From Paenibacillus zeisoli (lineage in GTDB: Bacteria > Bacillota > Bacilli > Paenibacillales > Paenibacillaceae): a stretch of 64,000 nucleotides of DNA. The DNA lies in NCBI RefSeq assembly GCF_003994465.1, contig NZ_RZNX01000015.1, forward strand, positions 1 to 64,000, read 5' to 3'. The notes under the pieces are model-generated. The model did no database searches, was not told the DNA's origin, and was given only the letters and a program-made list of their open reading frames with translations. Both the position numbers and the translations under genes were made by a program. Of this stretch, positions 37,219-47,891 are shown one piece after another. Each line of letters starts with the position of its first letter. The first letter of the stretch is position 1.

Positions 37219-38682
37219 TTGGCAGATCAATCCTATGGGTTAAGGTTTGATATTTATGAACGTGTTCATTTATCAGAAGAAGTCATTGGCATTCAGGAAT
37301 TGGTTGAGCTGGAGCTCCTCCCAAGAATTCAGGTTGTTCCAGGTGATGAATATGCATCGCTTCGGGGTCATTTGCATGTGTCCGGTCTATACCGCGGTGA
37401 GGAAGGAACACAGGAACTATCGCATCTCATTCCTGTTGAAATTACCGTTCCATTGAGCCGGGTCAATCGGCTGGAGGATATTACTGTCGAGATTGAGAAT
37501 TTTGATGTCGATGTGCTGAACCCGCACAGCCTGAATATTACGGGTGTTCTTTCTTTGCGTGGAATTGAGACGGTAGCTTTTGTCCCGGGAACTGAAGAAT
37601 GGAGCAACGAGGAATATTCAGTATCTCATGAGACCGAACGTGAGGAGCAGGCGGAAAGCTTGGAGGTTTATGCAGACCAGAAAGACAGTTTGGATGTACG
37701 GGAAGAGGAATTCACTCCTTTGTCTGCTAAATATGATCCGCCAAGCACCGAGTCTTATTGGTCACTGCCAGAAATTCAAGAGCAGTCAGAGCCTTCTCCT
37801 TGGAACAGAGAAAAAGATACTGCAGCAGTCTCTGCGCCCGTATCCTCATTCTCGCCGTTATGGGCGGACAAGGAATCGAAGCAAGATACAGGCTTGATAG
37901 GGACTTCGGACGACGCGCGAGCGTCTTCAGAGGAACAGCAGCCTGGCGAAGATCAGCTTGATAAACAGCAGTCTAAAGAATTAAAACTTAATGAACCAGA
38001 ACTAAATGAATCCAAGCAGAGTGAGCTTAAGCATAGCGAACAGAAGCATAATGAATCACAGCATCTTGAAGCCCACCCCAAAGAACCACAGCCCAAAGAA
38101 CCTAAACATAATGATTCCAAGCCTATTGAACTACAGCATAATGAATCTCCGTCTTCTGAGTCTTCAACAGTCTGGCAAATAGAGCAGCCTGCCCAGGCAC
38201 AGGTGCAGTTGGAAGAAGGCGACAGAGTCTATACAGCCGAGGAATATCTTGAGAATGTTCAGGAACTCGAAGCCGCGGAACCTGCACTTGAACCTCATGT
38301 AGAGGACCGGCCTGAACTGAAAATTGCACTTGGCAGCAAAAAGCTGACAGATCATGCTGTTGATGATCATGTTCCTCTGAGTACACTTCTTCAATCCGGG
38401 CGTCCTCCTAGAGAGCCGGAAGCTTTGGAGACTTTGGTTCAGGAAGCCCAAACTCAGGAGCCACTTACAGAGGATAAGGAAGATGCGCGCTGGAAGAACT
38501 TATTCATCTCAGGCGTACAAGAGCAGACTCCCTTCAGGCAGGTGAAATTGGTCATTGTGCAGCGGGAAGAGACCATTGATGTGATTGCGGATCGCTACCA
38601 GATTAACCCCCGTGAACTTCTACTGTACAATCGATTGTCCGAGCAGAGTCTGGAAGAAGGTCAGATCCTGTATATTCCTTAG
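37219..38682 (+). CDS. spoVID: Stage VI sporulation protein D, LysM spore-coat assembly protein
   Basis: A 487-residue coat morphogenetic protein. The conserved N-terminal domain (residues 1 to about 130; LRFDIYERVHLSEE) drives spore encasement. The middle is low complexity; residues about 247-313 are almost purely Lys, Glu, Gln, Asn, His, Ser and Pro in degenerate short repeats. The C terminus (about 440-487) is a LysM-like domain (VQREETIDVIADRYQINPRE). The position after hemL matches B. subtilis. The start is TTG at 37219 with AAAAGGAGG. Expression in the mother cell is expected, but no clear sigma-E promoter was found. Confidence 0.9.
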   Translation: MADQSYGLRFDIYERVHLSEEVIGIQELVELELLPRIQVVPGDEYASLRGHLHVSGLYRGEEGTQELSHLIPVEITVPLSRVNRLEDITVEIENFDVDVLNPHSLNITGVLSLRGIETVAFVPGTEEWSNEEYSVSHETEREEQAESLEVYADQKDSLDVREEEFTPLSAKYDPPSTESYWSLPEIQEQSEPSPWNREKDTAAVSAPVSSFSPLWADKESKQDTGLIGTSDDARASSEEQQPGEDQLDKQQSKELKLNEPELNESKQSELKHSEQKHNESQHLEAHPKEPQPKEPKHNDSKPIELQHNESPSSESSTVWQIEQPAQAQVQLEEGDRVYTAEEYLENVQELEAAEPALEPHVEDRPELKIALGSKKLTDHAVDDHVPLSTLLQSGRPPREPEALETLVQEAQTQEPLTEDKEDARWKNLFISGVQEQTPFRQVKLVIVQREETIDVIADRYQINPRELLLYNRLSEQSLEEGQILYIP

Positions 38683-38692
38683 ATTTATGACG

Positions 38693-38720
38693 AACCTGTG
38701 CCTCATGCACAGGTTTTTTT
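38693..38720 (+). terminator. Terminator of spoVID
   Basis: AACCTGTG and CACAGGTT form an 8-bp stem around CCTCATG, followed by seven T. Confidence 0.9.
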
Positions 38721-38749
38721 GTCGTAATAGCGGGCTCGAATGCCTATTA

Positions 38750-38778
38750 TTGACTATCGCTGACATCCACGTTATTAT
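38750..38778 (+). promoter_or_regulatory. Sigma-A promoter of valS
   Basis: -35 TTGACT, 17-bp spacer, -10 TATTAT, upstream of the T-box leader. Confidence 0.75.
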
Positions 38779-38784
38779 TATAGG

Positions 38785-39076
38785 GATAAATAAGCAAAGA
38801 CATCGAACGGGAATAGTAGGCAGTGTGCCCTTCAGAGAGCGGAATTGCAGGCGCTGTGAGGTTTCGCAGGATGCAGCTGACCGAAGTCGCCCGGGAGTCG
38901 TCCATTTGAGCAGGATTTCTTCTGTCAGAATGGGCCGGTTGCAGCCGTTATCTGTCTGAGTGTCGCGAATGAGCTTCTTTTCTAAATTGAAGGAACGCTT
39001 TAAAGCCTATTTGCGAAACAAAGGTGGTACCACGAAAGATAAGCCTTTCGTCCTTTGAGACGAAGGGCTTTTTTTG
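38785..39076 (+). promoter_or_regulatory. T-box riboswitch leader of valS
   Basis: The leader runs from near 38785. It contains the Stem I signature GGGAATAGTAG, GTC triplets (for example in GAAGTCGCC) that could be the valine specifier, and the T-box core AGGTGGTACCACG at 39022-39034. It ends with the terminator AAGCCTTTCGTC/GACGAAGGGCTT (39041-39070) and a T run. Uncharged tRNA-Val would pair with the specifier and the T-box bulge and switch the terminator to the antiterminator. It fills most of the 493-base gap between spoVID and valS. Confidence 0.92.
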
Positions 39077-39175
39077 TTTTTTTTTCACCTATTCTGCTTC
39101 TAATATGGGAATAATTGCTGGAAAAAGGGATTTTAATTAAATCAAAACGCCCCTAAATTATCGGAGGTATGTTCA

Positions 39176-41830
39176 ATGTCAGAAATGAATCAGGAGACGT
39201 CTACGGTAAATATGCCTACGACGTATGATCCGAAATCTGCGGAAGAGAAATGGTACAGCTATTGGAAGGAAGGTAACTTTTTTGAAGCGGGTAAACGTAA
39301 GGATGCTGAGACCTTCACGATTGTAATCCCCCCGCCGAATGTAACAGGTATGCTGCATATCGGGCATGCGCTTGACTTTACCCTTCAAGACATCATGGTA
39401 AGAGCCAAACGGATGCAGGGCTTTGACGCTCTCTGGCTTCCTGGTTCCGATCATGCGGGAATTGCAACTCAGACGAAGGTGGAGCAAAAGCTTCGCGAAC
39501 AAGGTGTAACCCGGTATGATCTGGGACGCGAGAAATTCCTGGAGAAGGTATGGGAATGGAAAGAACAGTATGCGGAGACGATTCACGAACAATGGGCCAA
39601 AATGGGCTTTTCACTCGATTACACCCGTGAGCGTTTCACCTTGGATGAAGGATTGTCCAAAGCCGTGCGCGAGGTATTCGTCAAGCTGTACAACAAAGGG
39701 TTAATCTATCGCGGCAAACGTATTATTAACTGGGATCCGGCCGCAAGAACCGCACTGTCTGATATCGAGGTTGAGTATAAAGAGGTGAACGGTCACCTGT
39801 ACCATCTGCAGTATCCGCTGAAGGATGGAAGCGGCCATATTACGGTGGCTACTACACGTCCTGAAACCATGCTTGGGGATACGGCAGTAGCTGTGCATCC
39901 TAAGGATGAGCGTTATGCTCATTTGATTGGACAATCGCTGGTGCTACCGATCGTGGGCCGCGAAATCCCGATTATCGCAGATGACTATGTAGAAAAGGAA
40001 TTTGGAAGTGGTGCTGTAAAGATTACCCCGGCGCATGATCCTAACGACTTCGAAGTAGGTCTGAGACATGATCTGCCGCAAATTACAGTTATGGATGAGA
40101 CGGGTACGATGAATGCGAACGCAGCCAAGTATCAGGGTCTGGACCGCAGCGAATGCCGCAAACAAATCGTACGGGATCTGCAGGAGCTTGGGGTGCTTAT
40201 CCAAATCGAGGATCACGTCCACCAGGTAGGGCATAGTGAAAGATCGGGCGCCGTGGTAGAGCCTTATCTCTCGACTCAATGGTTCGTGAAGATGGGCCCG
40301 CTTGCAGAAAAAGCGATTCAGGCTCAAAAGTCCGGCAGCGGCGTTAACTTTGTACCTGACCGTTTCGAGAAAATATATCTGCACTGGATTGAAAATGTCC
40401 GTGACTGGTGTATTTCCCGCCAGCTGTGGTGGGGACATCGGATTCCGGCATGGTATCACGAGACTACAGGTGAAATTTTTGTAGGTGCAGAGGCACCTGT
40501 TGGAGAAGAATGGCGCCAGGATGAGGATGTACTGGATACCTGGTTCAGTTCTGCACTGTGGCCGTTCTCAACTTTGGGTTGGCCGGATGTGGATCATGAG
40601 GATTACAAGCGGTTCTATCCTACGGACGTGCTGGTTACTGGCTACGATATTATATACTTTTGGGTAGCACGGATGATCTTCACCGCGCTGGAGTTCACAG
40701 AACAAATTCCGTTTAAGGATGTACTTATTCATGGTCTCGTTCGCGACAGCGAAGGACGCAAGATGTCCAAATCGCTTGGCAACGGGGTTGACCCGCTTGA
40801 AGTCATTGAGAAATATGGCGCGGATGCGATGAGATATATGATTTCAACCAGCAGTACGCCTGGTCAGGATCTGCGATTCCGCTGGGAGAAGGTGGAGCAG
40901 GCTCGTAACTTTGCCAACAAGATCTGGAATGCTTCCCGCTTCGCGCTCATGAATTTGGAAGGCGTTAAGTTTGAAGATATCGATATTAGTGGTGACCTAA
41001 GTACAGCAGACCGCTGGATTCTGCATCGTTTCAATGAAACGGCGCGGGATATTACCCGTCTTATCGATGCCTATGAATTTGGAGAAACCGGACGATTACT
41101 GTACAACTTCATCTGGGATGATCTATGTGACTGGTATATTGAGTTTGCGAAGCTCTCTTTGTATGGTGAAGATGCAGCTGCGAAGAGCAAGACGCAATCC
41201 GTACTTGCCTACGTACTTGATCGCACACAGCGGCTGATTCACCCATTCATGCCATTTATTTCCGAAGAAATTTGGCAGCATCTCCCTCATAATGGAGATA
41301 CGATTACGCTATCCGAGTGGCCAAAATACGATACGGCTCTAGAGGCGCCGGATGCCGTTGAAGAGATGAATCTCTTGATTGATGTCATTCGAGCTGTGAG
41401 AAACGTTCGTGCCGAGGTTAATGTTCCAATGAGCAAGAAGGTAGAGCTGATCGTGAAACCAAGTTCCGACAAGGTTCATAATATTATCAGCCGTAACGAG
41501 AACTACGTTCGTAGGTTCTGTAACACCTCCGACTTCTCTGTATCTGTTGATGCGGAAGCACCGGATAAAGCGATGAGTGCCATTGTAACTGGAGCGGAGC
41601 TCTACTTCCCTCTGGCTGGATTAATAGATATCGGACAAGAAATTGCACGTCTTCAAAAAGAATTCGACAACCTCACCAAAGAGGTTGAACGAGTTGAGAA
41701 GAAGCTGGGCAACGAAGGCTTTGTTGCCAAAGCTCCGGCCAAAGTGATTGAGGAAGAAAAGGCGAAGATGCAGGACTACTCCGAGAAGCGTGCCAAAGTA
41801 TTGGCCCGCATCGAGGAGCTCAAGGGTTAA
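39176..41830 (+). CDS. valS: Valyl-tRNA synthetase
   Basis: An 884-residue class Ia synthetase. The HIGH motif is at residues 61-64 ([12 protein letters not shown]), the editing domain lies around residues 200-350, KMSKS is in [14 protein letters not shown], and the C-terminal coiled coil arm is [31 protein letters not shown] precedes the ATG. It is controlled by the T-box leader upstream. Confidence 0.97.
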   Translation: MSEMNQETSTVNMPTTYDPKSAEEKWYSYWKEGNFFEAGKRKDAETFTIVIPPPNVTGMLHIGHALDFTLQDIMVRAKRMQGFDALWLPGSDHAGIATQTKVEQKLREQGVTRYDLGREKFLEKVWEWKEQYAETIHEQWAKMGFSLDYTRERFTLDEGLSKAVREVFVKLYNKGLIYRGKRIINWDPAARTALSDIEVEYKEVNGHLYHLQYPLKDGSGHITVATTRPETMLGDTAVAVHPKDERYAHLIGQSLVLPIVGREIPIIADDYVEKEFGSGAVKITPAHDPNDFEVGLRHDLPQITVMDETGTMNANAAKYQGLDRSECRKQIVRDLQELGVLIQIEDHVHQVGHSERSGAVVEPYLSTQWFVKMGPLAEKAIQAQKSGSGVNFVPDRFEKIYLHWIENVRDWCISRQLWWGHRIPAWYHETTGEIFVGAEAPVGEEWRQDEDVLDTWFSSALWPFSTLGWPDVDHEDYKRFYPTDVLVTGYDIIYFWVARMIFTALEFTEQIPFKDVLIHGLVRDSEGRKMSKSLGNGVDPLEVIEKYGADAMRYMISTSSTPGQDLRFRWEKVEQARNFANKIWNASRFALMNLEGVKFEDIDISGDLSTADRWILHRFNETARDITRLIDAYEFGETGRLLYNFIWDDLCDWYIEFAKLSLYGEDAAAKSKTQSVLAYVLDRTQRLIHPFMPFISEEIWQHLPHNGDTITLSEWPKYDTALEAPDAVEEMNLLIDVIRAVRNVRAEVNVPMSKKVELIVKPSSDKVHNIISRNENYVRRFCNTSDFSVSVDAEAPDKAMSAIVTGAELYFPLAGLIDIGQEIARLQKEFDNLTKEVERVEKKLGNEGFVAKAPAKVIEEEKAKMQDYSEKRAKVLARIEELKG

Positions 41831-42285
41831 ACTGCAGCTGACTCCCGCGCGCTCGAAAGAGCAGCGATCCCAGAGGGGAGCGCTCCCCGCACGCAGCGAC
41901 AAGCCGCACAGCAGCAGCAATCCGCCGTGCGCCAAAAGAGCAGCGAATCCCGCAGGGAGAGCGTTCCCCGTACGCAGCGACATAAACCGTACAGCAGCAG
42001 CAGTCCGCTGTGCGCCGAATGAGCAGCGAATCCCGCAGGGAGAGCGCTCCCTGCACGGAGTATCAACAAAGTGCTCCATCCAAGGAGCGCCCAGCCTAAA
42101 GCGTACCCCCGAAGGGGGCGACAAGCGACTTACAGCACGCATGATCCAAGTACGGGCAGGAGCACGGACGTCAAGCGTACCCCCAAAGGGGGTGACAAGC
42201 GCTCCATGTGCCGCAGCCGATCAGGTGCTCATCACCCCGCCTCCCGCCGAAACATTCGGGTGTCCAGAGGGCAAAGCCCTTGGGG
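41831..42285. repeat. GC-rich hairpin repeats between valS and folC
   Basis: A 515-base gap that holds two repeat families. Three units starting GAGCAGCGA at 41859, 41938 and 42021 (79- and 83-base spacing) share AGCAGCGAATCCCGCAGGGA, GCGNTCCC and CGCAGCGACA elements plus GCACAGCAGCAGC tracts. Two further elements, AAGCGTACCCCC..GGGGG.GACAAGCG at about 42098-42127 and 42172-42200, fold as CCCCC/GGGGG hairpins. The base composition is clearly richer in G+C than the flanking genes. Open frames here are inconsistent between copies, so no gene is called. Confidence 0.75.
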
Positions 42286-42310
42286 CCCTCCCTTAGGAAG
42301 GGAGGGTTTG
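42286..42310 (+). terminator. GC-rich hairpin upstream of folC
   Basis: CCCTCCCTT and AAGGGAGGG form a perfect 9-bp stem with a three-base loop. It is followed by only TTTGGG, so it is a weak terminator of the valS unit or a structural element. Confidence 0.5.
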
Positions 42311-42345
42311 GGAGGGATGAAATTCTAAAAGGAGCAAGATCTCAC

Positions 42346-43710
42346 ATGCAGGACGACATAACAACCCCGCTGCAGACCTATGCAGAAGCGGTCGATTGGA
42401 TTAACGGCTTGATTCCTTTTGGCATCCGGCCGGGTCTGGAAAGGATTGAAGCGCTTATGGAGCGTTTTGACAATCCGCACCGGAAGCTAAAGTTCATACA
42501 TGTTGCAGGAACGAATGGCAAAGGATCTTCCTGCGCTTTTTTGACCAAAACGCTGGTTGTCAGCGGATACACGGTGGGGACTTTTACGTCCCCATACATT
42601 ACTAAATTCACAGATAGATTCCAGTATAACGGGCAGAACATTCCGGAGGAGACGCTTGTCCAGCTTGCGAACCGCCTTTATCCGCATGTACAGGAACTGG
42701 CTCAGGCGGAGCTAGGCTCTCCTACCATGTTCGAGGTGAGTACAGCGCTGGCCATTCTCTATTTTGGCGAAGTCTGCTATCCCGATGTTGTAGTATGGGA
42801 GACAGGCCTCGGTGGAAGAATGGATGTTACTAATATTGTTACACCGATTGTCTCTCTGATCACGAATATCGGTATGGATCATACGGATATTTTGGGAGAT
42901 ACCGTTGAACAGATTGCCCGGGAGAAAGCTGGAATTATCAAGCCAGGTGTGCCTGTAGTCAGCTGCGTCCAGCAGCCGGAGGCGGTAGCTGTTCTCAAAG
43001 AGACAGCCGCTGCGCGAAAGAGCACGCTCTATCTGCTTGGTGATCAGTTCGATTACAAGCGTCACGATCTCACATCCACAGAGCAGCACTTAACTTTTAG
43101 CGGGCCATTCCGAAGCTTTGAGTTCAGTATTTCTATGCTGGGAGAGCATCAATGCAAGAATGCCGCGGGCGTTATGATGGTGCTGGAGGTACTCAGGCAG
43201 TATATGGCTTTTGTGCTTGAAGATGAAGATGTGATTGCCGGATTCAGAGATACGTTCTGGGCAGGTAGAATGGAGCGTGTCTCGGATGAACCGCAGATTG
43301 TGATTGACGGTGCACATAACCCGGAAGGGGCGGAGACGCTCGCGAAGAGCATCCAGGAGAATTTTCGTTACAAAAAACTTAATTTGATGATGGGGATGCT
43401 TAGCAATAAGCATCATCACGCCTACTTGAAGCATATATTACCAATAGTGGATACGCTTATCCTTACCGAGCCGGATTTTCGCAGAGCTATGGAAGCGCAG
43501 AATCTGTATGAACTGGTACAGCAGCTGCGCGATACGGCAGCGAAGCCGAGCTTGGAAGTTATAGTAGAACGTGACTGGAAGGCAGCGCTTGAGCTGCTAA
43601 AGTCGCGGACGGAACGGGAAGATCTTGGGGTGGTTTCAGGCACGCTTTATTTGATTTCCGACGTGCGCGCAGCCCTTTTGCATCAAACCGATTCTGAAAA
43701 AGGCTGGTGA
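42346..43710 (+). CDS. folC: Folylpolyglutamate synthase / dihydrofolate synthase
   Basis: A 454-residue Mur-ligase-family enzyme that adds glutamate to folates. The P-loop is [11 protein letters not shown] (residues about 52-62). The family motifs [25 protein letters not shown] and [11 protein letters not shown] are present. ATG at 42346 is chosen because AAAGGAG stands upstream; the frame is open further up only through repeat DNA. The stop overlaps the murC start. Confidence 0.95.
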   Translation: MQDDITTPLQTYAEAVDWINGLIPFGIRPGLERIEALMERFDNPHRKLKFIHVAGTNGKGSSCAFLTKTLVVSGYTVGTFTSPYITKFTDRFQYNGQNIPEETLVQLANRLYPHVQELAQAELGSPTMFEVSTALAILYFGEVCYPDVVVWETGLGGRMDVTNIVTPIVSLITNIGMDHTDILGDTVEQIAREKAGIIKPGVPVVSCVQQPEAVAVLKETAAARKSTLYLLGDQFDYKRHDLTSTEQHLTFSGPFRSFEFSISMLGEHQCKNAAGVMMVLEVLRQYMAFVLEDEDVIAGFRDTFWAGRMERVSDEPQIVIDGAHNPEGAETLAKSIQENFRYKKLNLMMGMLSNKHHHAYLKHILPIVDTLILTEPDFRRAMEAQNLYELVQQLRDTAAKPSLEVIVERDWKAALELLKSRTEREDLGVVSGTLYLISDVRAALLHQTDSEKGW

Positions 43711-45095
43711 ACATTTTGTCCAATACAACATTAGAACACGTACACTTTATCGGCATCGGCGGCTATGGAATGAGCGCGATCGCCCGCGTCATGCTGGAGA
43801 TGGGTTATACAGTTACCGGATCCGACGTGGCCTCCCAGGAGCTGACTGAGAAGCTTGCCGCCAAGGGGGCAAAAATATATATCGGGCATACCGCATCGCA
43901 GGTGCAGGGTGCTGATCTGGTTGTCTATTCCACCGCACTGCCTAAGGATAATGTGGAACGGGTTGAAGCGGAGAAGCAGGGGATTCCTGTAATTCACCGG
44001 GCTCAAATGCTGGCTCGCCTGCTGAATGAGCGTAAGGGAGTGGCGGTTGCAGGGGCTCACGGGAAGACTACAACTTCTTCTATGATCGCACTGGTTATGG
44101 AAGAATGCGGGACAGACCCGACCTTCATTATTGGCGGGGAGATTATGAATATCGGTACCAATGCCAAAGCAGGACAGAGTGAGTATGTGGTGGCCGAGGC
44201 TGACGAGAGTGATGGATCATTCCTACAATATTATCCGGCGCTTGGGGTTGTTACTAATATTGAAGCCGATCACCTTGAGAATTATGACGGTAACTTTGAT
44301 CGATTGAAGGAAGCTTATGTACAGTTCCTGAATCAGATCAGGCCGGACGGCAAGGCGGTAGTCAGCGGGGATGATGAGAATATCCGCGAACTGCTTCCTA
44401 ACCTCTCAGGTCAGGTGATTACCTATGGTATTCAACAGCAGTGTGATTATATGGCTTCGAACATCATTCTCGGAGATCGAAAAGTAACCTTCACGCTGAG
44501 CACGCAAGGGGAAACCCTTGGACAAGTTGAACTGTCGGTTCCGGGTCAACACAATGTCTATAATGCGATGGCCACCATTATCGTCTGCTTGGAGGCCGGT
44601 ATTCCTTTTCAGGATATTGTGAGAGCGATCGTTTTGTTCACGGGGGCCAAAAGACGTTTCCAGGTACTTGGCGAATCGAAGGATATTCTAATTATTGACG
44701 ATTATGCTCACCATCCGACTGAGATTGAGGCCACGATTAGCGCAGCCAAAGCCACTGGCAAAAGAATTATCGCGGTGTTCCAGCCGCAGCGCTATACACG
44801 TACCTTCTTCCTGCTCGATGCTTTCAGCCGGGCTTTCTCGGAGGCCGATGAGGTGATTATAACCGACATTTATTCCCCGGCGGGTGAGAAGCAGATTGAA
44901 GGGGTTCACTCTTCCAAGCTGGTGGAGCTCATCAAGCAGAACAGCAATGCAAGTGCTCGTTATCTGCCTACCAAGCAAGAGGTCATCGAGGATCTGGAGG
45001 GACGTATTCAGCCCGGTGATTTAGTTCTGACGATGGGCGCGGGAGATATTTATAAAGTGGGTTATGCTTTAGCAAGTGGATTGAAATCTGAATAA
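43707..45095 (+). CDS. murC: UDP-N-acetylmuramate-L-alanine ligase
   Basis: A 462-residue peptidoglycan precursor ligase. The N-terminal Rossmann motif is [11 protein letters not shown], the ATP P-loop is [11 protein letters not shown], followed by [10 protein letters not shown] and the C-terminal [10 protein letters not shown]. It starts at GTG 43707, overlapping the folC stop; TTG at 43716 is an alternative. In B. subtilis murC is elsewhere; here it follows folC and ends in a terminator. Confidence 0.96.
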   Translation: MNILSNTTLEHVHFIGIGGYGMSAIARVMLEMGYTVTGSDVASQELTEKLAAKGAKIYIGHTASQVQGADLVVYSTALPKDNVERVEAEKQGIPVIHRAQMLARLLNERKGVAVAGAHGKTTTSSMIALVMEECGTDPTFIIGGEIMNIGTNAKAGQSEYVVAEADESDGSFLQYYPALGVVTNIEADHLENYDGNFDRLKEAYVQFLNQIRPDGKAVVSGDDENIRELLPNLSGQVITYGIQQQCDYMASNIILGDRKVTFTLSTQGETLGQVELSVPGQHNVYNAMATIIVCLEAGIPFQDIVRAIVLFTGAKRRFQVLGESKDILIIDDYAHHPTEIEATISAAKATGKRIIAVFQPQRYTRTFFLLDAFSRAFSEADEVIITDIYSPAGEKQIEGVHSSKLVELIKQNSNASARYLPTKQEVIEDLEGRIQPGDLVLTMGAGDIYKVGYALASGLKSE

Positions 45096-45105
45096 GACTG
45101 CACAC

Positions 45106-45134
45106 ACCGTCAGGGGTTCCTGGCGGTTTTTTGT
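45106..45134 (+). terminator. Terminator of murC
   Basis: ACCGTCAGG and CCTGGCGGT form a 9-bp stem with one mismatch, followed by TTTTTT. Confidence 0.85.
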
Positions 45135-45217
45135 CGTGATCCCTCAGCTTCAAGCATAACTCTCCCATCCCGAACATATAGCTTATCTATATAGTTGGGA
45201 CAAGGAGAGTGTGTCAT

Positions 45218-46369
45218 ATGAATAAGGCAAGAATGACATTTCGATTTGATGAGCCGGAGGCGGATAAATTTGAAGCTAGGCCGCAGAATAACATAGAATC
45301 AGCTCCCGATTACACGCCGCAGGCCGAGCGGACCCGAGAGAAGAATCCTTTAACTGTCCCCCTGGTGATGAATCCTCTGGAGAACTGGGGAGAGCCCTTT
45401 TTGGCCCATAGTCATTCGCAGACTAATTTTAGCCCGGACATCAACAATGCCGAGTATTCGGAAATGAATACGACGCTACGAGACGATATCATCTCCCATG
45501 ACGAAGTGTATTATATATCGCCAAAACGCCCTTCGAGGTGGAAGCTGGCCGGTTCCATATCTGCTGCTGTGGTTACGGGAACCTTGTTCGGATTTGTCGT
45601 CCTATCCATGTTCAATAAAGACATCTCTCTACCCATTCCAGGAATATCATCGATTCAATCAGGCAGCTCCGCAGGTACATCGTCTGTAGCTGTTCTGGGT
45701 CAAGCAGATGATCCGAATAACCAGAAGGGCCATATTCCTACGGTTAAAGCGGTACTGCCAGAACAAGCTTATTACTTCCTCCAATATGGTGTCTTCAGTA
45801 CCTCCCAAGGGGTGAAGCAGGCACAGGAGGAACTCCAGCAAACCGGTGTGGCTGCAGCCAGAGATACGCTCGATAACAAGCGGGTATATGCAGGGGTGTC
45901 CACCGAGAGAGAACAGGCCAAGCTGTTGAGCAGCCAGTTGAAGTCAAGCGGTGTGAATTTGATCCTTCATGAGATCCTCTACCCGTCTGAGGCTGAGATC
46001 CAGTATAGCGGAGATGTCGGGGTGCTTGATCAGTATCTGGAGGAAAGTGCAGATCTCGTTAAGCTGCTCAGTGTCACTTCCGCCTCACTGCTGGAGACGA
46101 AAGATGCCCAGAAACAAAGCCAGGCTGAAGTAGCTAATCTGAAAGAAAAGCACCGGGAATGGACAGAGAATGCTTCAGCTGTAAAAGGCGGTCTGCCAAG
46201 TGACAGGAAGAAGACAGCGGATGCCATGGAAAAAGCGATGAACACAGCAGTTGAAGCACTTGGACAATATAATTTAAATGGGTCACACACCCATTTATGG
46301 GAAGTCCAAACGGCGATGATGGAGTATATCCTGCTTCAAAAGGAACTTCTGGGGATCGATAAACTATGA
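45218..46369 (+). CDS. spoIIB: SPOR-domain membrane protein, SpoIIB-type
   Basis: A 383-residue single-pass protein. A polar cytosolic N terminus (about 1-105) is followed by one membrane helix (about 108-130) and an extracytoplasmic part with a SPOR domain (about 185-255; YYFLQYGVFSTSQGVKQAQE in part). A helical region follows to the end. SPOR domains bind denuded glycan at septa. The position directly before maf-radC-mreB is that of spoIIB in B. subtilis, which helps septal wall thinning in engulfment. ATG at 45218 has AAGGAG ten bases upstream; a GTG nine bases earlier is less likely. Confidence 0.82.
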   Translation: MNKARMTFRFDEPEADKFEARPQNNIESAPDYTPQAERTREKNPLTVPLVMNPLENWGEPFLAHSHSQTNFSPDINNAEYSEMNTTLRDDIISHDEVYYISPKRPSRWKLAGSISAAVVTGTLFGFVVLSMFNKDISLPIPGISSIQSGSSAGTSSVAVLGQADDPNNQKGHIPTVKAVLPEQAYYFLQYGVFSTSQGVKQAQEELQQTGVAAARDTLDNKRVYAGVSTEREQAKLLSSQLKSSGVNLILHEILYPSEAEIQYSGDVGVLDQYLEESADLVKLLSVTSASLLETKDAQKQSQAEVANLKEKHREWTENASAVKGGLPSDRKKTADAMEKAMNTAVEALGQYNLNGSHTHLWEVQTAMMEYILLQKELLGIDKL

Positions 46370-46376
46370 TTAGCTG

Positions 46377-46424
46377 CAAATCCGGGTGGGAAATGGAAAT
46401 ACTTCCCCATACCGGATTTGTGTT
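46377..46424 (+). terminator. Terminator of spoIIB
   Basis: CAAATCCGG and CCGGATTTG form a 9-bp stem with an inner GGGAA/TTCCC pairing, followed by TGTTTG. Confidence 0.65.
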
Positions 46425-46452
46425 TGTATTGCCATGGAATTAACCTTATAAT
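46424..46452 (+). promoter_or_regulatory. Sigma-A promoter of maf
   Basis: -35 TTGTAT, 17-bp spacer, perfect -10 TATAAT. Confidence 0.6.
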
Positions 46453-46510
46453 AATAAAGTGTCAAAAAATGGCGAGGAATCCGAATCTACAGAGGGAGGA
46501 TTCATTTTTT

Positions 46511-47113
46511 TTGGAAAATAATCAATCACGTCAAATTATTCTAGCCTCTTCATCCCCCAGAAGAAGGGAACTGATTGCAGGCTTACATATTCCATTTGAA
46601 ATCATTCCGAGTCATGCGGACGAAACGACACCAGAAGACTGGGCGCCGGAGCGGATCGTGACTGAACTTGCACACCGCAAGGCAGTGGCGGTCTACCAAT
46701 CCCTGACTCCAGCGAGAACAGACTCGATTATTGTCGGCAGTGATACGATAGTGGTGCTGAATGGACGAGTACTCGGGAAGCCTTCTTCCAAGGAAGAAGC
46801 GGCCTCCATGCTTCGAGCCTTGCAAGGCCAAAGTCATCAGGTATTTACAGGCGTGTCTTGCATAGATGGGGCAACGGGCGATACTTTGACCGATTACCGC
46901 GTTACGAAGGTTATGATGAGAGCACTTTCCAAGGTTGAAATTGCGGCATACGCAGAGAGTGGGGAAGGGTTGGACAAGGCAGGCGCCTATGCCATTCAAG
47001 GGCTTGGAGCGACACTTGTCACTGAGATTCAGGGCTGCTATTTCAATGTAGTGGGTCTTCCGCTCTCTCTTTTAAGTGAAATGCTCAAGAAATTTGATAT
47101 GTATGTACTATAA
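46511..47113 (+). CDS. maf: Maf-family nucleotide pyrophosphatase
   Basis: A 200-residue Maf/YhdE-type house-cleaning pyrophosphatase (dTTP/UTP type), linked to septum inhibition in B. subtilis. The motif ASSSPRRRELI is at the N terminus, and SDTIVVLNGRVLGKP and YAIQGLGATLV are in the core. The start is TTG at 46511, ten bases after AGGGAGGA, giving the family length; an in-frame ATG 42 bases upstream has no ribosome binding site. Confidence 0.92.
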   Translation: MENNQSRQIILASSSPRRRELIAGLHIPFEIIPSHADETTPEDWAPERIVTELAHRKAVAVYQSLTPARTDSIIVGSDTIVVLNGRVLGKPSSKEEAASMLRALQGQSHQVFTGVSCIDGATGDTLTDYRVTKVMMRALSKVEIAAYAESGEGLDKAGAYAIQGLGATLVTEIQGCYFNVVGLPLSLLSEMLKKFDMYVL

Positions 47114-47163
47114 TCCAGAACATCATGGTGCTGCTCACGAATTATGGAAGAGAGGAAGTTATG

Positions 47164-47853
47164 ATGGAGCCAGCTGCCTATATGCTGCGTGACATCCCCC
47201 ATGATGAACGACCACGAGAACGCATGATGCAATATGGGGCGGGTGCGCTCAGCCATGCCGAACTGCTTGCGATACTACTGCGAACAGGAACCCGTCAGGA
47301 GTCTGCGCTGCATATGGCTCAGAGAATTCTGAATCAAGCCGGAGGCATTCGGAATTTGATGGATCTCAGCGTGGAAGAATTAATGCAGACCAAAGGAATC
47401 GGAACGGCCAAAGCGATCCAGCTTAAGGCTGGATTTGAGCTTGGAATCCGGGTATCTGCAGCAAGAAGCACGGAGCGGATTACGATTCGCAGCCCGCGGG
47501 ATGCCGCCGATTTACTAATGGAACAACTGCGTTATTTGAAGAAGGAACATTTTGTCTGTATATTTCTGAATACAAAAAATCATATCATAGCTCAAGAGAC
47601 ACTCTCCATGGGCAGCCTGAATGCCTCGATTGTTCACCCGCGCGAAGTCTTCCGTGCAGCCATTAAATGCAGCAGTGCTTCTGTTGTATGCGCCCATAAC
47701 CACCCAAGCGGTGATCCTGCGCCGAGCCCGGAAGATATCCAGATTACGCAGAGGTTGTGTGAAGCGGGCCAGATTGTAGGGATCGATGTCCTGGACCATA
47801 TCGTCATTGGGGATGGAGTTTTCGTTAGTTTGAAGGAGCAAGGTCTCATGTAA
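47164..47853 (+). CDS. radC: RadC/YsxA family JAB domain protein
   Basis: A 229-residue protein with an N-terminal helix-hairpin-helix part (VEELMQTKGIGTAKAIQLKA in part) and a C-terminal MPN/JAB metalloprotease-like domain with the motif HNHPSGDPAPSPED. Despite the name, a repair role is unproven. Two adjacent ATG codons (47161 and 47164) are possible; the second has better spacing from AGAGGA. Confidence 0.93.
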   Translation: MEPAAYMLRDIPHDERPRERMMQYGAGALSHAELLAILLRTGTRQESALHMAQRILNQAGGIRNLMDLSVEELMQTKGIGTAKAIQLKAGFELGIRVSAARSTERITIRSPRDAADLLMEQLRYLKKEHFVCIFLNTKNHIIAQETLSMGSLNASIVHPREVFRAAIKCSSASVVCAHNHPSGDPAPSPEDIQITQRLCEAGQIVGIDVLDHIVIGDGVFVSLKEQGLM

Positions 47854-47891
47854 TATAATAGCTTAGACACATAAGGAAAGGGAGTTACAAC

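Noticed and set aside
41748-42296. Open frames across the valS-folC repeats on both strands
   Set aside because: They are not conserved between repeat copies, overlap the valS end, and the proteins are Arg/Ser/Pro-rich nonsense.
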